64,000 bases of DNA from Rhizobium sp. 007 (GTDB lineage Bacteria; Pseudomonadota; Alphaproteobacteria; Rhizobiales; Rhizobiaceae). Position numbers and translations under genes: made by a program. The stretch spans positions 3,291,001 through 3,355,000 of the forward strand of contig NZ_CP064187.1 of NCBI RefSeq assembly GCF_015353075.1, in the 5' to 3' direction. Every line of letters starts with the position of its first letter. Positions within the stretch are counted from its first letter, which is position 1. Below, piece after piece: positions 10,055-19,895 of this stretch. The notes beneath the pieces were generated by a model. The model was not told where the DNA came from and made no database searches. It saw nothing but the letters and a program-made list of their open reading frames with translations.

Positions 10055-12475
10055 ATGGGCAAGAAACCGGCAATGGAGAAACGTAGGGACGAGGTTCCAA
10101 GCCGCGGCGGCAACGATGCGGCGTTCGGCTATGCGCCCCTGCCCGGCATTGCCGACGAGATGGTCGATAACAACGGCGCCATCCGCCCGGTCTGGCAGCG
10201 CTTTCTTGCGGGCTTCGGGGCAATTCCCGAGAAGGAACTGACCGAGCGCTTCGCCCGAGCCGACCGCTATCTGCGCGATGCCGGCGTATTCTACCGCGCC
10301 TATGGCAGCAAGGGCACCGGCGAGCGCTCCTGGCCGCTGTCGCATATCCCGGTCCTGATCGACGAGCGCGAATGGCAGGCGCTTTCCGCCGGCCTGGTGC
10401 AGCGCGCCGATCTGCTTGAGGCGATCGTTGCCGATATCTATGGCGACAACAAGCTGGTCGACGACGGCTTCCTGCCACCTGGCCTGATCGCCGCCAACCC
10501 GGAATTCCAACGCCCGCTTGCAGGCGTAAAGCCGGCGACCGGCCACTACCTGCATTTCTGCGCCTTCGAGATTGGCCGCGGCCCGGACGGAAACTGGTGG
10601 GTTCTGGCCGACCGTACACAGGCGCCGTCAGGTGCAGGCTTCGCGCTTGAAAGCCGCGTTGCCACGACGCGCGCCTTCTCCGATATCTATGCCGAAACCC
10701 CGGTTCACCGTCTCGCCTCCTTCTTCGGCGCCTTCCGCGATGCGTTGCAGACGATGAAACATTCCGGCGACGATCGCATCGGCGTTCTGACCCCCGGACC
10801 GGCAAACGAAACCTACTATGAACACGCCTATATCGCCCGCTATCTCGGCTTCATGCTGCTCGAAGGCGAAGATCTGACGGTGGTCAACGGCCGCGTCATG
10901 GTTCGCACGGTGGCCGGCCTGAAGCCGATCGGCGTCCTCTGGCGGCGCCTCGATTCCGCCTATGCCGATCCGCTGGAGCTGAACCAGAATTCGCATATCG
11001 GCACCCCCGGTCTGGTCGAGGCACTGCGTGCTGAATCGGTGACGATCGTCAATGCTCTCGGAACCGGCATCCTCGAGACGCGCGCCTTGCTCGCTTTCAT
11101 GCCGACGATCTGTCGCCGCCTGCTTGGCGAAAAACTGTACCTGCCGTCGATCGCCACTTGGTGGTGCGGGCAGAAGGAGGAGCGCGAACACGTCGCGACG
11201 AACATCGAGAAGATGGTGATCGGTCCCGCCTATTCGCGCGCTCCCTTCTTCGACGATAGCGGCGAGTCCGTCCTCGGCTCGTCGCTGCGCGCAACGGCAA
11301 AGGATTCGATCACCGACTGGCTGAACTCCGACGGCCCGAAACTCGTCGGCCAGGAAGTCGTCACGCTGTCGACGACGCCGGCCTGGGTAGACGGAAAGCT
11401 GACGCCGCGGCCGATGTCGCTTCGCGTCTTCGCCGCTCGCACGGCGAATGGCTGGCAGATCATGCCGGGCGGCTTTGCCCGCATCGGCGCCGGCGATGAC
11501 GCCGCTGCGATCGCCATGCAGTCGGGCGGCGCGGCGGCAGACGTCTGGATCGTCAGCGACAAGCCGGTCGAGCGCCATACCCTTCTGCCTGCCGAAGGAA
11601 GCTTCACCCGCAACATGTCGGGCAGCCTGCCAAGTCGGGCGGCCGACAATCTCTTCTGGCTCGGCCGCTATATCGAGCGCGCCGAAGGAGCGCTGCGCAT
11701 CCTTCGCGCCTGGCACGCCCGTTACGCCGAAGCTGCCGATCCGAGTCAGCCGCTGCTTGCCGATGTTTCGGAATATCTCGCTGCCGTCGACATCGGCACG
11801 GAGGAAGCCGTGCCCGAAACGCTGCTGCGCAACATCGACAGCGCCGTCTATTCCGCCAGTAATATCCGCGACCGGTTCTCGCCGGATGGCTGGCTGGCCC
11901 TGAACGACCTAGCCAAGACCGCGCACCGCTTCCATGTCAGCGTTGCAGCGGGCGACGACGCCAGCCATGCCATGACGATCCTGCTGCGCAAGCTCGCGGG
12001 CTTCGCAGGTCTCGTGCATGAAAACATGTATCGCTTCACCGGATGGCGCTTCCTCTCGCTCGGTCGCTATATCGAGCGCGGCCTGCACATGACGCGTCTT
12101 CTCGGCCACATGTCCGGCCCCGATGCCCCTGATGGCGCGCTGGATATGCTGCTCGAAATCGGCGATAGCGTCATGACCCACCGCCGCCGGTACAACGTCA
12201 ACACCGCCCGCCTGACCGTCACGGACCTTCTGGCGCTCGACCCGCTAAACCCACGTTCGGTTCTCTTCCAGATGAACGAGATCCATCGCGAGGTCGAGCA
12301 GCTGCCGAACGCCTTCGTCAACGGCCAGATGTCGCCATTCTACCGCGAGGCCATGCGCCTGCATTCCGGCCTCGCCGTCATGACGCCGGAAACGATGACC
12401 GGCGAGTTCTACAAGAAGTTTGAACGCGAGCTCGAGCAGCTGTCCGACCTTCTCGCCCAGACCTACCTCGGGTGA
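10055..12475 (+). CDS. Circularly permuted ATP-grasp ligase fused to alpha-E domain
   Basis: An 806-aa fusion. The N-terminal part (about 60-480) is the circularly permuted ATP-grasp type 2 domain, with the typical FYRAYGSKGTGERSWPLSHIP and the later RALLAFMPTICRRLLGE region. From about residue 520 an alpha-E domain follows (RAADNLFWLGRYIERAE), a helical domain that always travels with these ligases. In many bacteria the two domains are separate adjacent genes; here they are one chain. The enzyme should use ATP to join a carboxylate to an amine, likely adding amino acids to a peptide or other small molecule. It lies 14 bp after the DUF2126 gene and overlaps the following transglutaminase gene. 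Confidence 0.92.
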   Translation: MGKKPAMEKRRDEVPSRGGNDAAFGYAPLPGIADEMVDNNGAIRPVWQRFLAGFGAIPEKELTERFARADRYLRDAGVFYRAYGSKGTGERSWPLSHIPVLIDEREWQALSAGLVQRADLLEAIVADIYGDNKLVDDGFLPPGLIAANPEFQRPLAGVKPATGHYLHFCAFEIGRGPDGNWWVLADRTQAPSGAGFALESRVATTRAFSDIYAETPVHRLASFFGAFRDALQTMKHSGDDRIGVLTPGPANETYYEHAYIARYLGFMLLEGEDLTVVNGRVMVRTVAGLKPIGVLWRRLDSAYADPLELNQNSHIGTPGLVEALRAESVTIVNALGTGILETRALLAFMPTICRRLLGEKLYLPSIATWWCGQKEEREHVATNIEKMVIGPAYSRAPFFDDSGESVLGSSLRATAKDSITDWLNSDGPKLVGQEVVTLSTTPAWVDGKLTPRPMSLRVFAARTANGWQIMPGGFARIGAGDDAAAIAMQSGGAAADVWIVSDKPVERHTLLPAEGSFTRNMSGSLPSRAADNLFWLGRYIERAEGALRILRAWHARYAEAADPSQPLLADVSEYLAAVDIGTEEAVPETLLRNIDSAVYSASNIRDRFSPDGWLALNDLAKTAHRFHVSVAAGDDASHAMTILLRKLAGFAGLVHENMYRFTGWRFLSLGRYIERGLHMTRLLGHMSGPDAPDGALDMLLEIGDSVMTHRRRYNVNTARLTVTDLLALDPLNPRSVLFQMNEIHREVEQLPNAFVNGQMSPFYREAMRLHSGLAVMTPETMTGEFYKKFERELEQLSDLLAQTYLG

Positions 12476-13359
12476 CCGCCGTGCTCTACGACCTCACCCT
12501 GCACATGGGATACACCTACGACACTCCGGCTTCCGGCGCGCGTCACATCATTCGGCTGATGCCGCTTTCGCTGCCCGACCGGCAGCGGCTGGTCGCAGGC
12601 TCGATTACCATATCTCCGTCGCCGGACGAGCAATCGCATTTCACCGATTTCTTCCTCCATCCGGCAACATCCATCCTGCTGCGGTCGCCGCACGAGACGT
12701 TGGATATCCGCATGCAGGCCCGCGTGCAGGTCGATAGCCGTTCGATCGCCGCCGATTTCTCGCCGGATCTCGACCGCCTGCCGAAGGAGGTCGCCGGCGT
12801 CTGGTCGCTGGAGCCTGACTCTCCGCATCATTTCCTCGCCAGCAGCCCTCGTCTCACGGAAACCCGCGCCATTTCGGACTATGCCCGGGACTGCGCGCCG
12901 CCCGGCCTTACCGTGCTGCAGATCGCCAATGCCTTGTGCACCCGCATCAACAAGGATTTCACCTACGATACGGAAGCAACGACGGTAGATTCCACAGCTC
13001 TCGACGCTTTCACCCTGAAGCGCGGCGTCTGCCAGGATTTCGTCCATGTGATGATCCTGGCGCTCCGCAGCCTCGGCATCCCGGCAGGCTATGTCTCCGG
13101 CTTCCTGCGGACGATCCCACCACCCGGCAAGGAAAGGCTCGAAGGCGCTGACGCCATGCATGCCTGGGTCCGTGTCTGGTGCGGTGAAACCCTGGGCTGG
13201 ATCGAACTCGACCCGACCAACGACATGCCCGCCGGCACCGACCACATCGTCGTCGCCTATGGCCGCGACTATTCCGACGTCGCCCCTGTCATCGGCGTCC
13301 TGAAAAGCTACGGCGGCCATCGCGCCGTGCAGGCCGTCGACGTCATTCCCATCAAGTGA
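12472..13359 (+). CDS. Transglutaminase-like cysteine peptidase
   Basis: A 295-aa protein with the bacterial transglutaminase N-terminal domain (YDLTLHMGYTYDTPASGARH) and a transglutaminase core. The triad is complete: Cys187 (GVCQDFVH), His230 (AMHAWVRV) and Asp247 (ELDPTND). The GTG start overlaps the stop of the ligase gene (GTGA), showing translational coupling. Proteins of this family are thought to hydrolyse or transfer amide bonds rather than crosslink glutamine to lysine. Its spacing of catalytic residues is close to that of the transglutaminase part of the first gene, so the operon carries two related but diverged peptidase modules. No signal peptide is visible, so a cytosolic role is likely. 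Confidence 0.92.
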   Translation: MTAVLYDLTLHMGYTYDTPASGARHIIRLMPLSLPDRQRLVAGSITISPSPDEQSHFTDFFLHPATSILLRSPHETLDIRMQARVQVDSRSIAADFSPDLDRLPKEVAGVWSLEPDSPHHFLASSPRLTETRAISDYARDCAPPGLTVLQIANALCTRINKDFTYDTEATTVDSTALDAFTLKRGVCQDFVHVMILALRSLGIPAGYVSGFLRTIPPPGKERLEGADAMHAWVRVWCGETLGWIELDPTNDMPAGTDHIVVAYGRDYSDVAPVIGVLKSYGGHRAVQAVDVIPIK

Positions 13360-13735
13360 TCGGAAGACAGGAATAGCCGCTGCTTCCTGGAGCCTCGCGA
13401 CCAGCAAGACAAACCCTGTCTCATATCTTTTTGACTGCCTGAATCCCGAAATCAACCGACCTTGGCGGAAGCATCCGCATGTCTTCCTGGCCTCTGTGCC
13501 GGAATGAGCCGATGGCGACGGTAAGTGTGTAGGACTGACGCAGAACCCGCCGCCACAGACGTTAATGCGCAAAAGCGCCAGCTGTCCTCTTGGCGAGAAG
13601 GTTATCCGGCAAACGCAGTAAATCATGTCCCGAAATCGCAAGGTATCTGCAATTTTAACGATTACCTTAAGACCTGTGGTAACAACCGCGCTGTAGATAT
13701 GGAAACAGCATAAACCCTCTCTTGCTGCAGGTGAC
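13360..13735. other. Intergenic region, 376 bp
   Basis: No convincing gene. Near the left end is a short hairpin, AGACA (13407-13411) and TGTCT (13417-13421), followed by a T-rich run, a possible weak terminator for the transglutaminase operon. The right part must hold the promoter of the TadG-like gene, but no clear promoter elements could be assigned. Confidence 0.5.
13407..13432 (+). terminator. Possible weak terminator after transglutaminase operon
   Basis: Five-base stem AGACA/TGTCT with loop AACCC, then CATATCTTTTT. The stem is short, so function is uncertain. Confidence 0.35.
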
Positions 13736-14929
13736 ATGATGTCTCCCATATCTTTTCTGCGCGCCAACATTACGCGCGCCTTACGCGATCGTTCCGGCAA
13801 TTTCGCCATGATGACGGCGATTTTGATGCCAGTCGCGATTGGCGCCGCCGGGCTCGCCGTCGATGTATCCAACATGATGCTTTCGCAACGTCAGTTGCAG
13901 GAAGCCTCCGATTCGGCTGCGCTGGCTGCAGCCTCCGCGCTCGTCGCCGAAAAGGTCGATGTGAACGGTGCCAAGGAGCTTGCCAAGAACTTTGTCATCG
14001 GCCAGATGTCAAACTACATTGACGATTCCGACACCATCGCGGCCCTAAAGGATGCAATGTCTGTTGTTGTCACAGAAACCGCATCCGGTTCGGGCGGCAA
14101 GACTTACAAAGTTGAGGTCAAAACTGCCTACAACATGGGCAATAGCGCGCTGATGCGCATCTTGGGCAAGGAAAGCACGGAAATCGGCTCATTGTCCAAG
14201 ACAGAGAGCAGCACCGAAAACACCGTCACAAAGAGCTCGCTCTCGATGTATCTCGTGCTCGACCGTTCGGGCTCGATGGCCGAGGATACTACGACCTCGC
14301 ATACGTACACGGAAAGTTACAACTGTGGCTCGAGAAAGAACCCAAAGACCTGCGATCGAACCGTTACGGACTACTACACCAAGATCGAGGCATTGAAGCT
14401 GGCCGTTTCGAACCTGCTGACCCAGTTGAATACCGCCGATCCTAATCTGCAATACGTCCGCACGGGCAGTGTCTCTTACAATGACCAAATGCAGTCGGCG
14501 TTGAATCTGGCCTGGGGAACGTCTGCCGTGTCAACCTACGTCCACGCTCTGACCGCGACAGGCGGGACAGATTCAAGCGATGCCTTTAAGACGGCATATG
14601 ACAAGATTATCGACCCGGCCGAGAATACAGCGCACTTGAACAAGAACGGCCTGACACCCGACAAATACATTGTCTTCATGACGGACGGCAACAACAATTA
14701 CACGTCAGCCGATACTGAAACCAAAAAATCGTGCGACTTGGCGCGCGACAAAAATATCACGGTCTATACGGTTGCGTTCATGGCTCCCGATCGCGGCAAG
14801 GCGCTGCTAAGCTACTGCGCGACGAGCTCTTCAACCTATTTCGCAGCCGAGAACATGGCCTCGCTCGTCGCGGCCTTTAAGATAATCGGCTCATCGGCCG
14901 CCAAACAGAGCATACGCCTGACCCAATAA
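13736..14929 (+). CDS. TadG-like pilus-associated protein with von Willebrand A domain
   Basis: A 397-aa membrane-anchored protein. The N terminus has the TadE/TadG signature: a charged start, SGNFAMMTAILMPV and a single membrane helix (about residues 22-45), then the ASDSAALAAAS stretch. From about residue 165 a von Willebrand A domain follows, with an intact metal-site motif DRSGS and later FMTDGNNNY. Such proteins are minor components of Flp (tight adherence) pili or are secreted by that apparatus. No other tad or cpa gene is near, so this is an orphan copy. Its base composition is less G+C-rich than its neighbours, with more rare-looking codons, which may mean later acquisition. AGGT precedes the ATG pair. 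Confidence 0.85.
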   Translation: MMSPISFLRANITRALRDRSGNFAMMTAILMPVAIGAAGLAVDVSNMMLSQRQLQEASDSAALAAASALVAEKVDVNGAKELAKNFVIGQMSNYIDDSDTIAALKDAMSVVVTETASGSGGKTYKVEVKTAYNMGNSALMRILGKESTEIGSLSKTESSTENTVTKSSLSMYLVLDRSGSMAEDTTTSHTYTESYNCGSRKNPKTCDRTVTDYYTKIEALKLAVSNLLTQLNTADPNLQYVRTGSVSYNDQMQSALNLAWGTSAVSTYVHALTATGGTDSSDAFKTAYDKIIDPAENTAHLNKNGLTPDKYIVFMTDGNNNYTSADTETKKSCDLARDKNITVYTVAFMAPDRGKALLSYCATSSSTYFAAENMASLVAAFKIIGSSAAKQSIRLTQ

Positions 14930-14953
14930 AATTCGGCGCTCATCCTTTCAAGG

Positions 14954-14993
14954 AAAAGCCGCTCCGGAACAAACCGGGGCGGCTTTTCGTTTA
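14954..14993 (+). terminator. Rho-independent terminator after the TadG-like gene
   Basis: Fourteen-base stem AAAAGCCGCTCCGG (14954-14967) with CCGGGGCGGCTTTT (14974-14987), one G-T pair, loop AACAAA, ending in TTTTCGTTT. It lies 25 bp after the stop. Confidence 0.9.
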
Positions 14994-15200
14994 GGGCTAA
15001 TCTCGCGCATCAGACCGGGAAAACCAATTGAAATCAAGTCCCTTATGCAGGTGAACACGACGGTTTCGCAAATTTTTGCTTTCGCTAAATCCCTTGTTGC
15101 AAGTGCTTGGTAACGATGCATAAACTGCCGTGACCGGCGTGCGTGCAAAGTCGGCTTCGTCAGACGTAACGCACTGAAACTAAATCAAATTTGGCGAGAT

Positions 15201-17669
15201 ATGACGATGAACCCCGTTTCCAAGCCGACCATCCCTTCTCCCGCCCCGCGCAGTTCCCGCCCGGAAATTCTAGCCGAAGAAATCATCGAACGCCTGACTT
15301 ACCGCATCGGCAAGGATGCAAAAGTTGCCAAGCCGCATGACTGGCTGACGGCGACTATCCTCGTCGTTCGCGACCGCATCATTGACAAATGGATGGAGTC
15401 GACGCGCAAGGTCTACGCGACAGGCGACAAGCGCGTTTACTATCTATCGCTTGAGTTTCTGATCGGTCGCCTGATGCGCGATGCCGTCACGAACATGGGC
15501 CTGATGGAGCAGGTGCGCGATGCGCTCGCCTCCCTCGGCGTCGATGTCAACGTGATCGCCGGCCTCGAGCCGGATGCTGCTCTCGGCAACGGCGGCCTCG
15601 GGCGCCTCGCGGCCTGTTTCATGGAAAGCATGGCAACGGTCGAAGTGCCGGCCTATGGCTACGGCATCCGTTATGTCCACGGCCTCTTCCGTCAGCAGCT
15701 TGCCGACGGCTGGCAAGTGGAATTGCCGGAAAGCTGGCTCGCGCATGGCAACCCCTGGGAATTCGAACGCCGCGAAAGCGCCTATGAAATCGGCTACGGC
15801 GGCACCGTCGACGTCGCCAACAATGCCGAAGGCGAGCCGCGCTATGTCTGGAAGCCGGCAGAGCGCGTCATTGCCGCTGCCTTCGACACACCGGTGGTCG
15901 GCTGGCGCGGCAAGCGCGTCAACACGCTGCGTCTCTGGTCGGCCCAGCCGATCGACCCGATCCTGCTCGACGCCTTCAATGCCGGCGACCATATCGGTGC
16001 TCTGCGCGAAAGCAACAAGGCGGAAAGCCTGACGCGTGTGCTCTATCCGGCAGACGCGACGCCCGCCGGACAGGAGCTGCGCCTTCGCCAGGAATTCTTC
16101 TTCTCCTCCGCCTCGCTTCAGGACATCCTGCGCCGCCACCTGCAGCAGTATGACGATTTCACGTCGCTGCCGGACAAGGTGGCGATCCAGCTGAATGACA
16201 CGCACCCCGCCGTTTCGGTTGCCGAGCTGACGCGCCTGCTCTGTGACGTTCACGGCATGGATTTCGAGCAGGCCTTCGATATCGTCCGCCGCACGATTTC
16301 CTACACCAACCACACGCTCCTGCCGGAAGCTCTCGAGACCTGGCCGATCCCGCTCTTCGAACGGCTGCTGCCGCGTCACATGCAGCTGATCTACGCGATC
16401 AATGCCAAGATTCTGCTTGAGGCCCGCAGGGAAAAGAACTTCTCCGACACCGAAATCCGGGCGATCTCGCTGATCGACGAGAGCGGCGACCGCCGGGTGC
16501 GGATGGGAAATCTCGCCTTCGTCGGCTCGCATTCGATCAACGGCGTATCCGCCTTGCATACCGAACTCATGAAGGTCACGGTCTTTGCGGACCTGCACAA
16601 GCTCTATCCGAACCGCATCAACAACAAGACGAACGGCATCACGCCACGCCGCTGGCTGCAGCAATGCAACCCCGGGCTCACCAGCCTTATCCGCGAGGCG
16701 ATCGGCGACGAATTCATGGATGACGCCGAAAAGCTCACGCCGCTCGAAAAATTCGCCACCGATCCGAGCTTCCAGGAAAAGTTCGGCTCCGTGAAGCGCG
16801 CGAACAAGGTGGCGCTCTCCAATCTTGTCGCCAGCCGCATGGGCGTGAAGCTTGATCCTTCCGCGATGTTCGACATTCAGATCAAGCGCATCCACGAGTA
16901 CAAGCGCCAATTGCTCAACGTTGTCGAGGCGGTCGCTCTCTACGACCAGATCCGCTCGCATCCCGAACTCGACTGGGTGCCGCGTGTGAAGCTCTTTGCC
17001 GGCAAGGCGGCGCCGAGCTATCACAATGCCAAGCTCATCATCAAGCTCATCAACGACGTCGCCCGCACGATCAACAACGACCCGGCCGTCCGCGGCCTCC
17101 TGAAAGTGGTCTTCGTGCCCAATTACAACGTCTCGCTTGCCGAGGTCATGGTGCCCGCCGCCGACCTCTCCGAGCAGATTTCGACGGCCGGCATGGAAGC
17201 CTCCGGCACCGGCAACATGAAGTTCGGTTTGAACGGAGCGCTCACGATCGGCACCCTGGACGGGGCGAATGTCGAAATGCGCGACAATGTCGGCGCCGAC
17301 AATATCGTTATCTTCGGCCTGCGCGCCGATGAAGTCGCCGATGCCCGCACCGATGGACACAACCCACGCGCCATCATCGAAAGCTCCCGGGAACTGTCGC
17401 AGGCGCTGGCTTCGATTGCCGGCGGCGTCTTCTCGCCGGATGACCGCAATCGCTACGCCCAGCTGATCGATGGCATTTATTCGCACGACTGGTTCATGGT
17501 CGCCGCCGATTTTGACGCCTATGCAGCCGCCCAGCGGGACGTGGACCAGATCTGGAACAAGCCGTCCTCCTGGTATGCCAAGACCATCAACAATACCGCG
17601 CGAATGGGCTGGTTCTCCTCCGACCGCACGATCCGGCAGTATGCCGATGAAATCTGGAGAGCCGGATGA
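15201..17669 (+). CDS. glgP: Glycogen phosphorylase
   Basis: Cytosolic enzyme (822 aa) that releases glucose-1-phosphate from glycogen with inorganic phosphate and pyridoxal phosphate. The family core is complete: YLSLEFLIGRLMRDA near residue 80, LGNGGLGRLAACFMES, and the cofactor site EASGTGNMKFGLNGA with Lys674 as the Schiff-base residue. Length is normal for bacterial GlgP. ATG 15201 has GGCGAG just upstream; a second ATG lies two codons in. It is the first gene of the glg operon, so the promoter lies in 14994-15200. Leading a synthesis operon with the degrading enzyme is the known arrangement in Agrobacterium and relatives. Confidence 0.96.
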   Translation: MTMNPVSKPTIPSPAPRSSRPEILAEEIIERLTYRIGKDAKVAKPHDWLTATILVVRDRIIDKWMESTRKVYATGDKRVYYLSLEFLIGRLMRDAVTNMGLMEQVRDALASLGVDVNVIAGLEPDAALGNGGLGRLAACFMESMATVEVPAYGYGIRYVHGLFRQQLADGWQVELPESWLAHGNPWEFERRESAYEIGYGGTVDVANNAEGEPRYVWKPAERVIAAAFDTPVVGWRGKRVNTLRLWSAQPIDPILLDAFNAGDHIGALRESNKAESLTRVLYPADATPAGQELRLRQEFFFSSASLQDILRRHLQQYDDFTSLPDKVAIQLNDTHPAVSVAELTRLLCDVHGMDFEQAFDIVRRTISYTNHTLLPEALETWPIPLFERLLPRHMQLIYAINAKILLEARREKNFSDTEIRAISLIDESGDRRVRMGNLAFVGSHSINGVSALHTELMKVTVFADLHKLYPNRINNKTNGITPRRWLQQCNPGLTSLIREAIGDEFMDDAEKLTPLEKFATDPSFQEKFGSVKRANKVALSNLVASRMGVKLDPSAMFDIQIKRIHEYKRQLLNVVEAVALYDQIRSHPELDWVPRVKLFAGKAAPSYHNAKLIIKLINDVARTINNDPAVRGLLKVVFVPNYNVSLAEVMVPAADLSEQISTAGMEASGTGNMKFGLNGALTIGTLDGANVEMRDNVGADNIVIFGLRADEVADARTDGHNPRAIIESSRELSQALASIAGGVFSPDDRNRYAQLIDGIYSHDWFMVAADFDAYAAAQRDVDQIWNKPSSWYAKTINNTARMGWFSSDRTIRQYADEIWRAG

Positions 17670-19873
17670 AAACGCCGAAAGTCGCCCTTGAAGTAAAGCG
17701 TCCCTGGGAAATTTCGGCAGACGAAATAACGGCAATCCTTGCCGGCTCGCACGCTAATCCATTTGCTGTGCTCGGCGTGCATGAGGCAGGTGACAGCTAC
17801 GCTGCCCGCTGCTTCATTCCCGGCGCCGAAGAAGTCACAGCCTTGACCCTCGACGGCAGCGTCATTGGCGAACTGACGCAGCTCCATCCGGATGGCTTTT
17901 TCGCTGGCCCGGTCGCGCTGTCGAAACGGCAGCCGGTGCGCTACCGCGCCCGGCGCGACGATGCGGAATGGGCCGTCACCGACCCGTACAGCTTCGGCCC
18001 CGTGCTCGGCCCGATGGACGATTACTACGCGCGTGAAGGCTCGCATCTCCGCCTCTTCGACAAGATGGGGGCGCACTGGATCAAGCACGAAGGCGCGCAG
18101 GGAATCCATTTTGCCGTCTGGGCGCCGAATGCCCAGCGCGTTTCCGTCGTCGGCGATTTCAACAATTGGGACGGACGCCGACATGTGATGCGTTTTCGCG
18201 CCAGCGCCGGCATATGGGAAATCTTTGCGCCGGATGTCCCGACGGGCGTCCCTTACAAGTTCGAGATCCGCGGCCATGACGGCGTTCTCCTGCCGCTAAA
18301 AGCCGATCCTTTTGCGCGGCGCAGCGAATTTCGTCCGAAGACGGCCTCCGTCGTTGCGCCTGAACTTCTGCAGGAATGGCAGGACGAAGACCACCTCAAA
18401 CACTGGAGCGAAACCGACAAGCGCCGCCAGCCGATCTCGATCTATGAGGTGCATGCCGGTTCATGGCAGCGCCATCAGGATGGTTCCTTCCTCTCCTGGG
18501 ACGAGCTTGCTTCCAGCCTCATCCCCTACTGCGTCGACATGGGCTTCACCCATATCGAATTCCTTCCGATCACCGAACATCCCTACGATCCGTCATGGGG
18601 CTACCAGACCACCGGCCTTTACGCGCCGAGCGCCCGCTTCGGCGAACCGGAAGGTTTTGCGCGTTTCGTGAACGGCTGCCACAAGGTCGGCATCGGTGTC
18701 ATTCTCGACTGGGTGCCCGCGCACTTCCCCACCGACGAACACGGCCTCGGCTGGTTCGACGGCACCGCACTTTACGAGCATGAGGATCCGCGCAAAGGTT
18801 TCCACCCGGATTGGAATACGGCGATCTACAATTTCGGCCGTACCGAGGTTCAATCCTATCTCGTCAACAACGCGCTCTATTGGGCGGAGAAATTCCATCT
18901 CGACGGCCTGCGTGTCGATGCCGTCGCCTCGATGCTCTATCTCGATTACTCGCGCAACCACGGCGAATGGATTCCGAACGAATACGGCGGCAACGAAAAC
19001 CTCGAGGCCGTCCGCTTCCTTCAGGACATGAACACCCGCATCTACGCCGAGCACCCGGGCGTCATGACCATTGCCGAGGAATCGACCTCCTGGCCGAAGG
19101 TCTCGCAGCCGGTGCATGAAGGCGGCCTCGGCTTCGGCTTCAAGTGGAACATGGGCTTCATGCACGACACGCTGAGCTACATGAAGCGTGATCCGATATA
19201 TCGCAGGCATCACCACAACGAACTGACCTTCGGCCTGCTCTACGCCTATTCGGAAAACTTTGTTCTGCCACTCTCCCATGACGAAGTGGTGCACGGCAAA
19301 GGTTCACTGATCGCAAAGATGCCTGGCGATGACTGGCAGAAATTCGCAAACCTGCGCGCCTACTATGCCTTCATGTGGGGCTACCCCGGCAAGAAACTGC
19401 TCTTCATGGGCCAGGAATTTGCGCAATGGAGCGAATGGAGCGAGGCAACCTCGCTCGACTGGAACCTGCTGCAATACCGCATGCACGAAGGCATGCGCCG
19501 CCTCGTACGCGACCTCAACTTCACCTACCGCTCCAAGCCGGCGCTGCACGCGCGCGATTGCGAAGGCGACGGTTTCGAATGGCTGATCGCCGACGATCAC
19601 GAAAACTCCGTCTTTGCATGGCTGCGCAAGGCACCGGAACACAAGCCGATCGCCGTCATCACCAATTTCACGCCGGCTTACCGCGAGAACTATTCCATCC
19701 GCCTGCCGCTCGAAGGCCGCTGGCGGGAAATCCTGAATACCGATGCCGATATCTACGGCGGCAGCGGCAAGGGAAATGGCGGGCGCGTGCAGGCCGTCAA
19801 CGCCGGCGGCAGCATCGTTGCGTCGATCACCTTGCCGCCGCTGGCGACGATCATGCTTGAACCTGAGACTTGA
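17666..19873 (+). CDS. glgB: 1,4-alpha-glucan branching enzyme
   Basis: Cytosolic GH13 enzyme (735 aa) that cuts alpha-1,4 chains and re-attaches them through alpha-1,6 links. An N-terminal carbohydrate-binding domain (about residues 30-220) includes WAPNAQRVSVVGDFNNWDGR. The catalytic barrel carries Asp418 (DGLRVDAVASMLY), Glu471 (IAEEST) and Asp539 (LSHDEVVHG). The start overlaps the glgP stop by four bases (ATGA). Length matches the bacterial GlgB family. It is the second gene of the glycogen operon and is probably co-translated with glgP. Confidence 0.96.
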   Translation: MKTPKVALEVKRPWEISADEITAILAGSHANPFAVLGVHEAGDSYAARCFIPGAEEVTALTLDGSVIGELTQLHPDGFFAGPVALSKRQPVRYRARRDDAEWAVTDPYSFGPVLGPMDDYYAREGSHLRLFDKMGAHWIKHEGAQGIHFAVWAPNAQRVSVVGDFNNWDGRRHVMRFRASAGIWEIFAPDVPTGVPYKFEIRGHDGVLLPLKADPFARRSEFRPKTASVVAPELLQEWQDEDHLKHWSETDKRRQPISIYEVHAGSWQRHQDGSFLSWDELASSLIPYCVDMGFTHIEFLPITEHPYDPSWGYQTTGLYAPSARFGEPEGFARFVNGCHKVGIGVILDWVPAHFPTDEHGLGWFDGTALYEHEDPRKGFHPDWNTAIYNFGRTEVQSYLVNNALYWAEKFHLDGLRVDAVASMLYLDYSRNHGEWIPNEYGGNENLEAVRFLQDMNTRIYAEHPGVMTIAEESTSWPKVSQPVHEGGLGFGFKWNMGFMHDTLSYMKRDPIYRRHHHNELTFGLLYAYSENFVLPLSHDEVVHGKGSLIAKMPGDDWQKFANLRAYYAFMWGYPGKKLLFMGQEFAQWSEWSEATSLDWNLLQYRMHEGMRRLVRDLNFTYRSKPALHARDCEGDGFEWLIADDHENSVFAWLRKAPEHKPIAVITNFTPAYRENYSIRLPLEGRWREILNTDADIYGGSGKGNGGRVQAVNAGGSIVASITLPPLATIMLEPET

Positions 19874-19895
19874 AGACTGGTGGGAGGAGTAGACA

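Noticed and set aside
8241..10805. Minus-strand open frame of 854 codons
   Set aside because: It is antisense to the DUF2126 and ATP-grasp genes, has an Arg-rich non-protein-like composition, and reflects high third-position G+C.
13655..13670. CtrA-like site TTAA-N8-TTAA upstream of the TadG-like gene
   Set aside because: The CtrA consensus needs seven bases between the half-sites; here there are eight.
15444..17735. Minus-strand open frame of 763 codons
   Set aside because: Antisense to glgP, with no recognisable motif or binding site.
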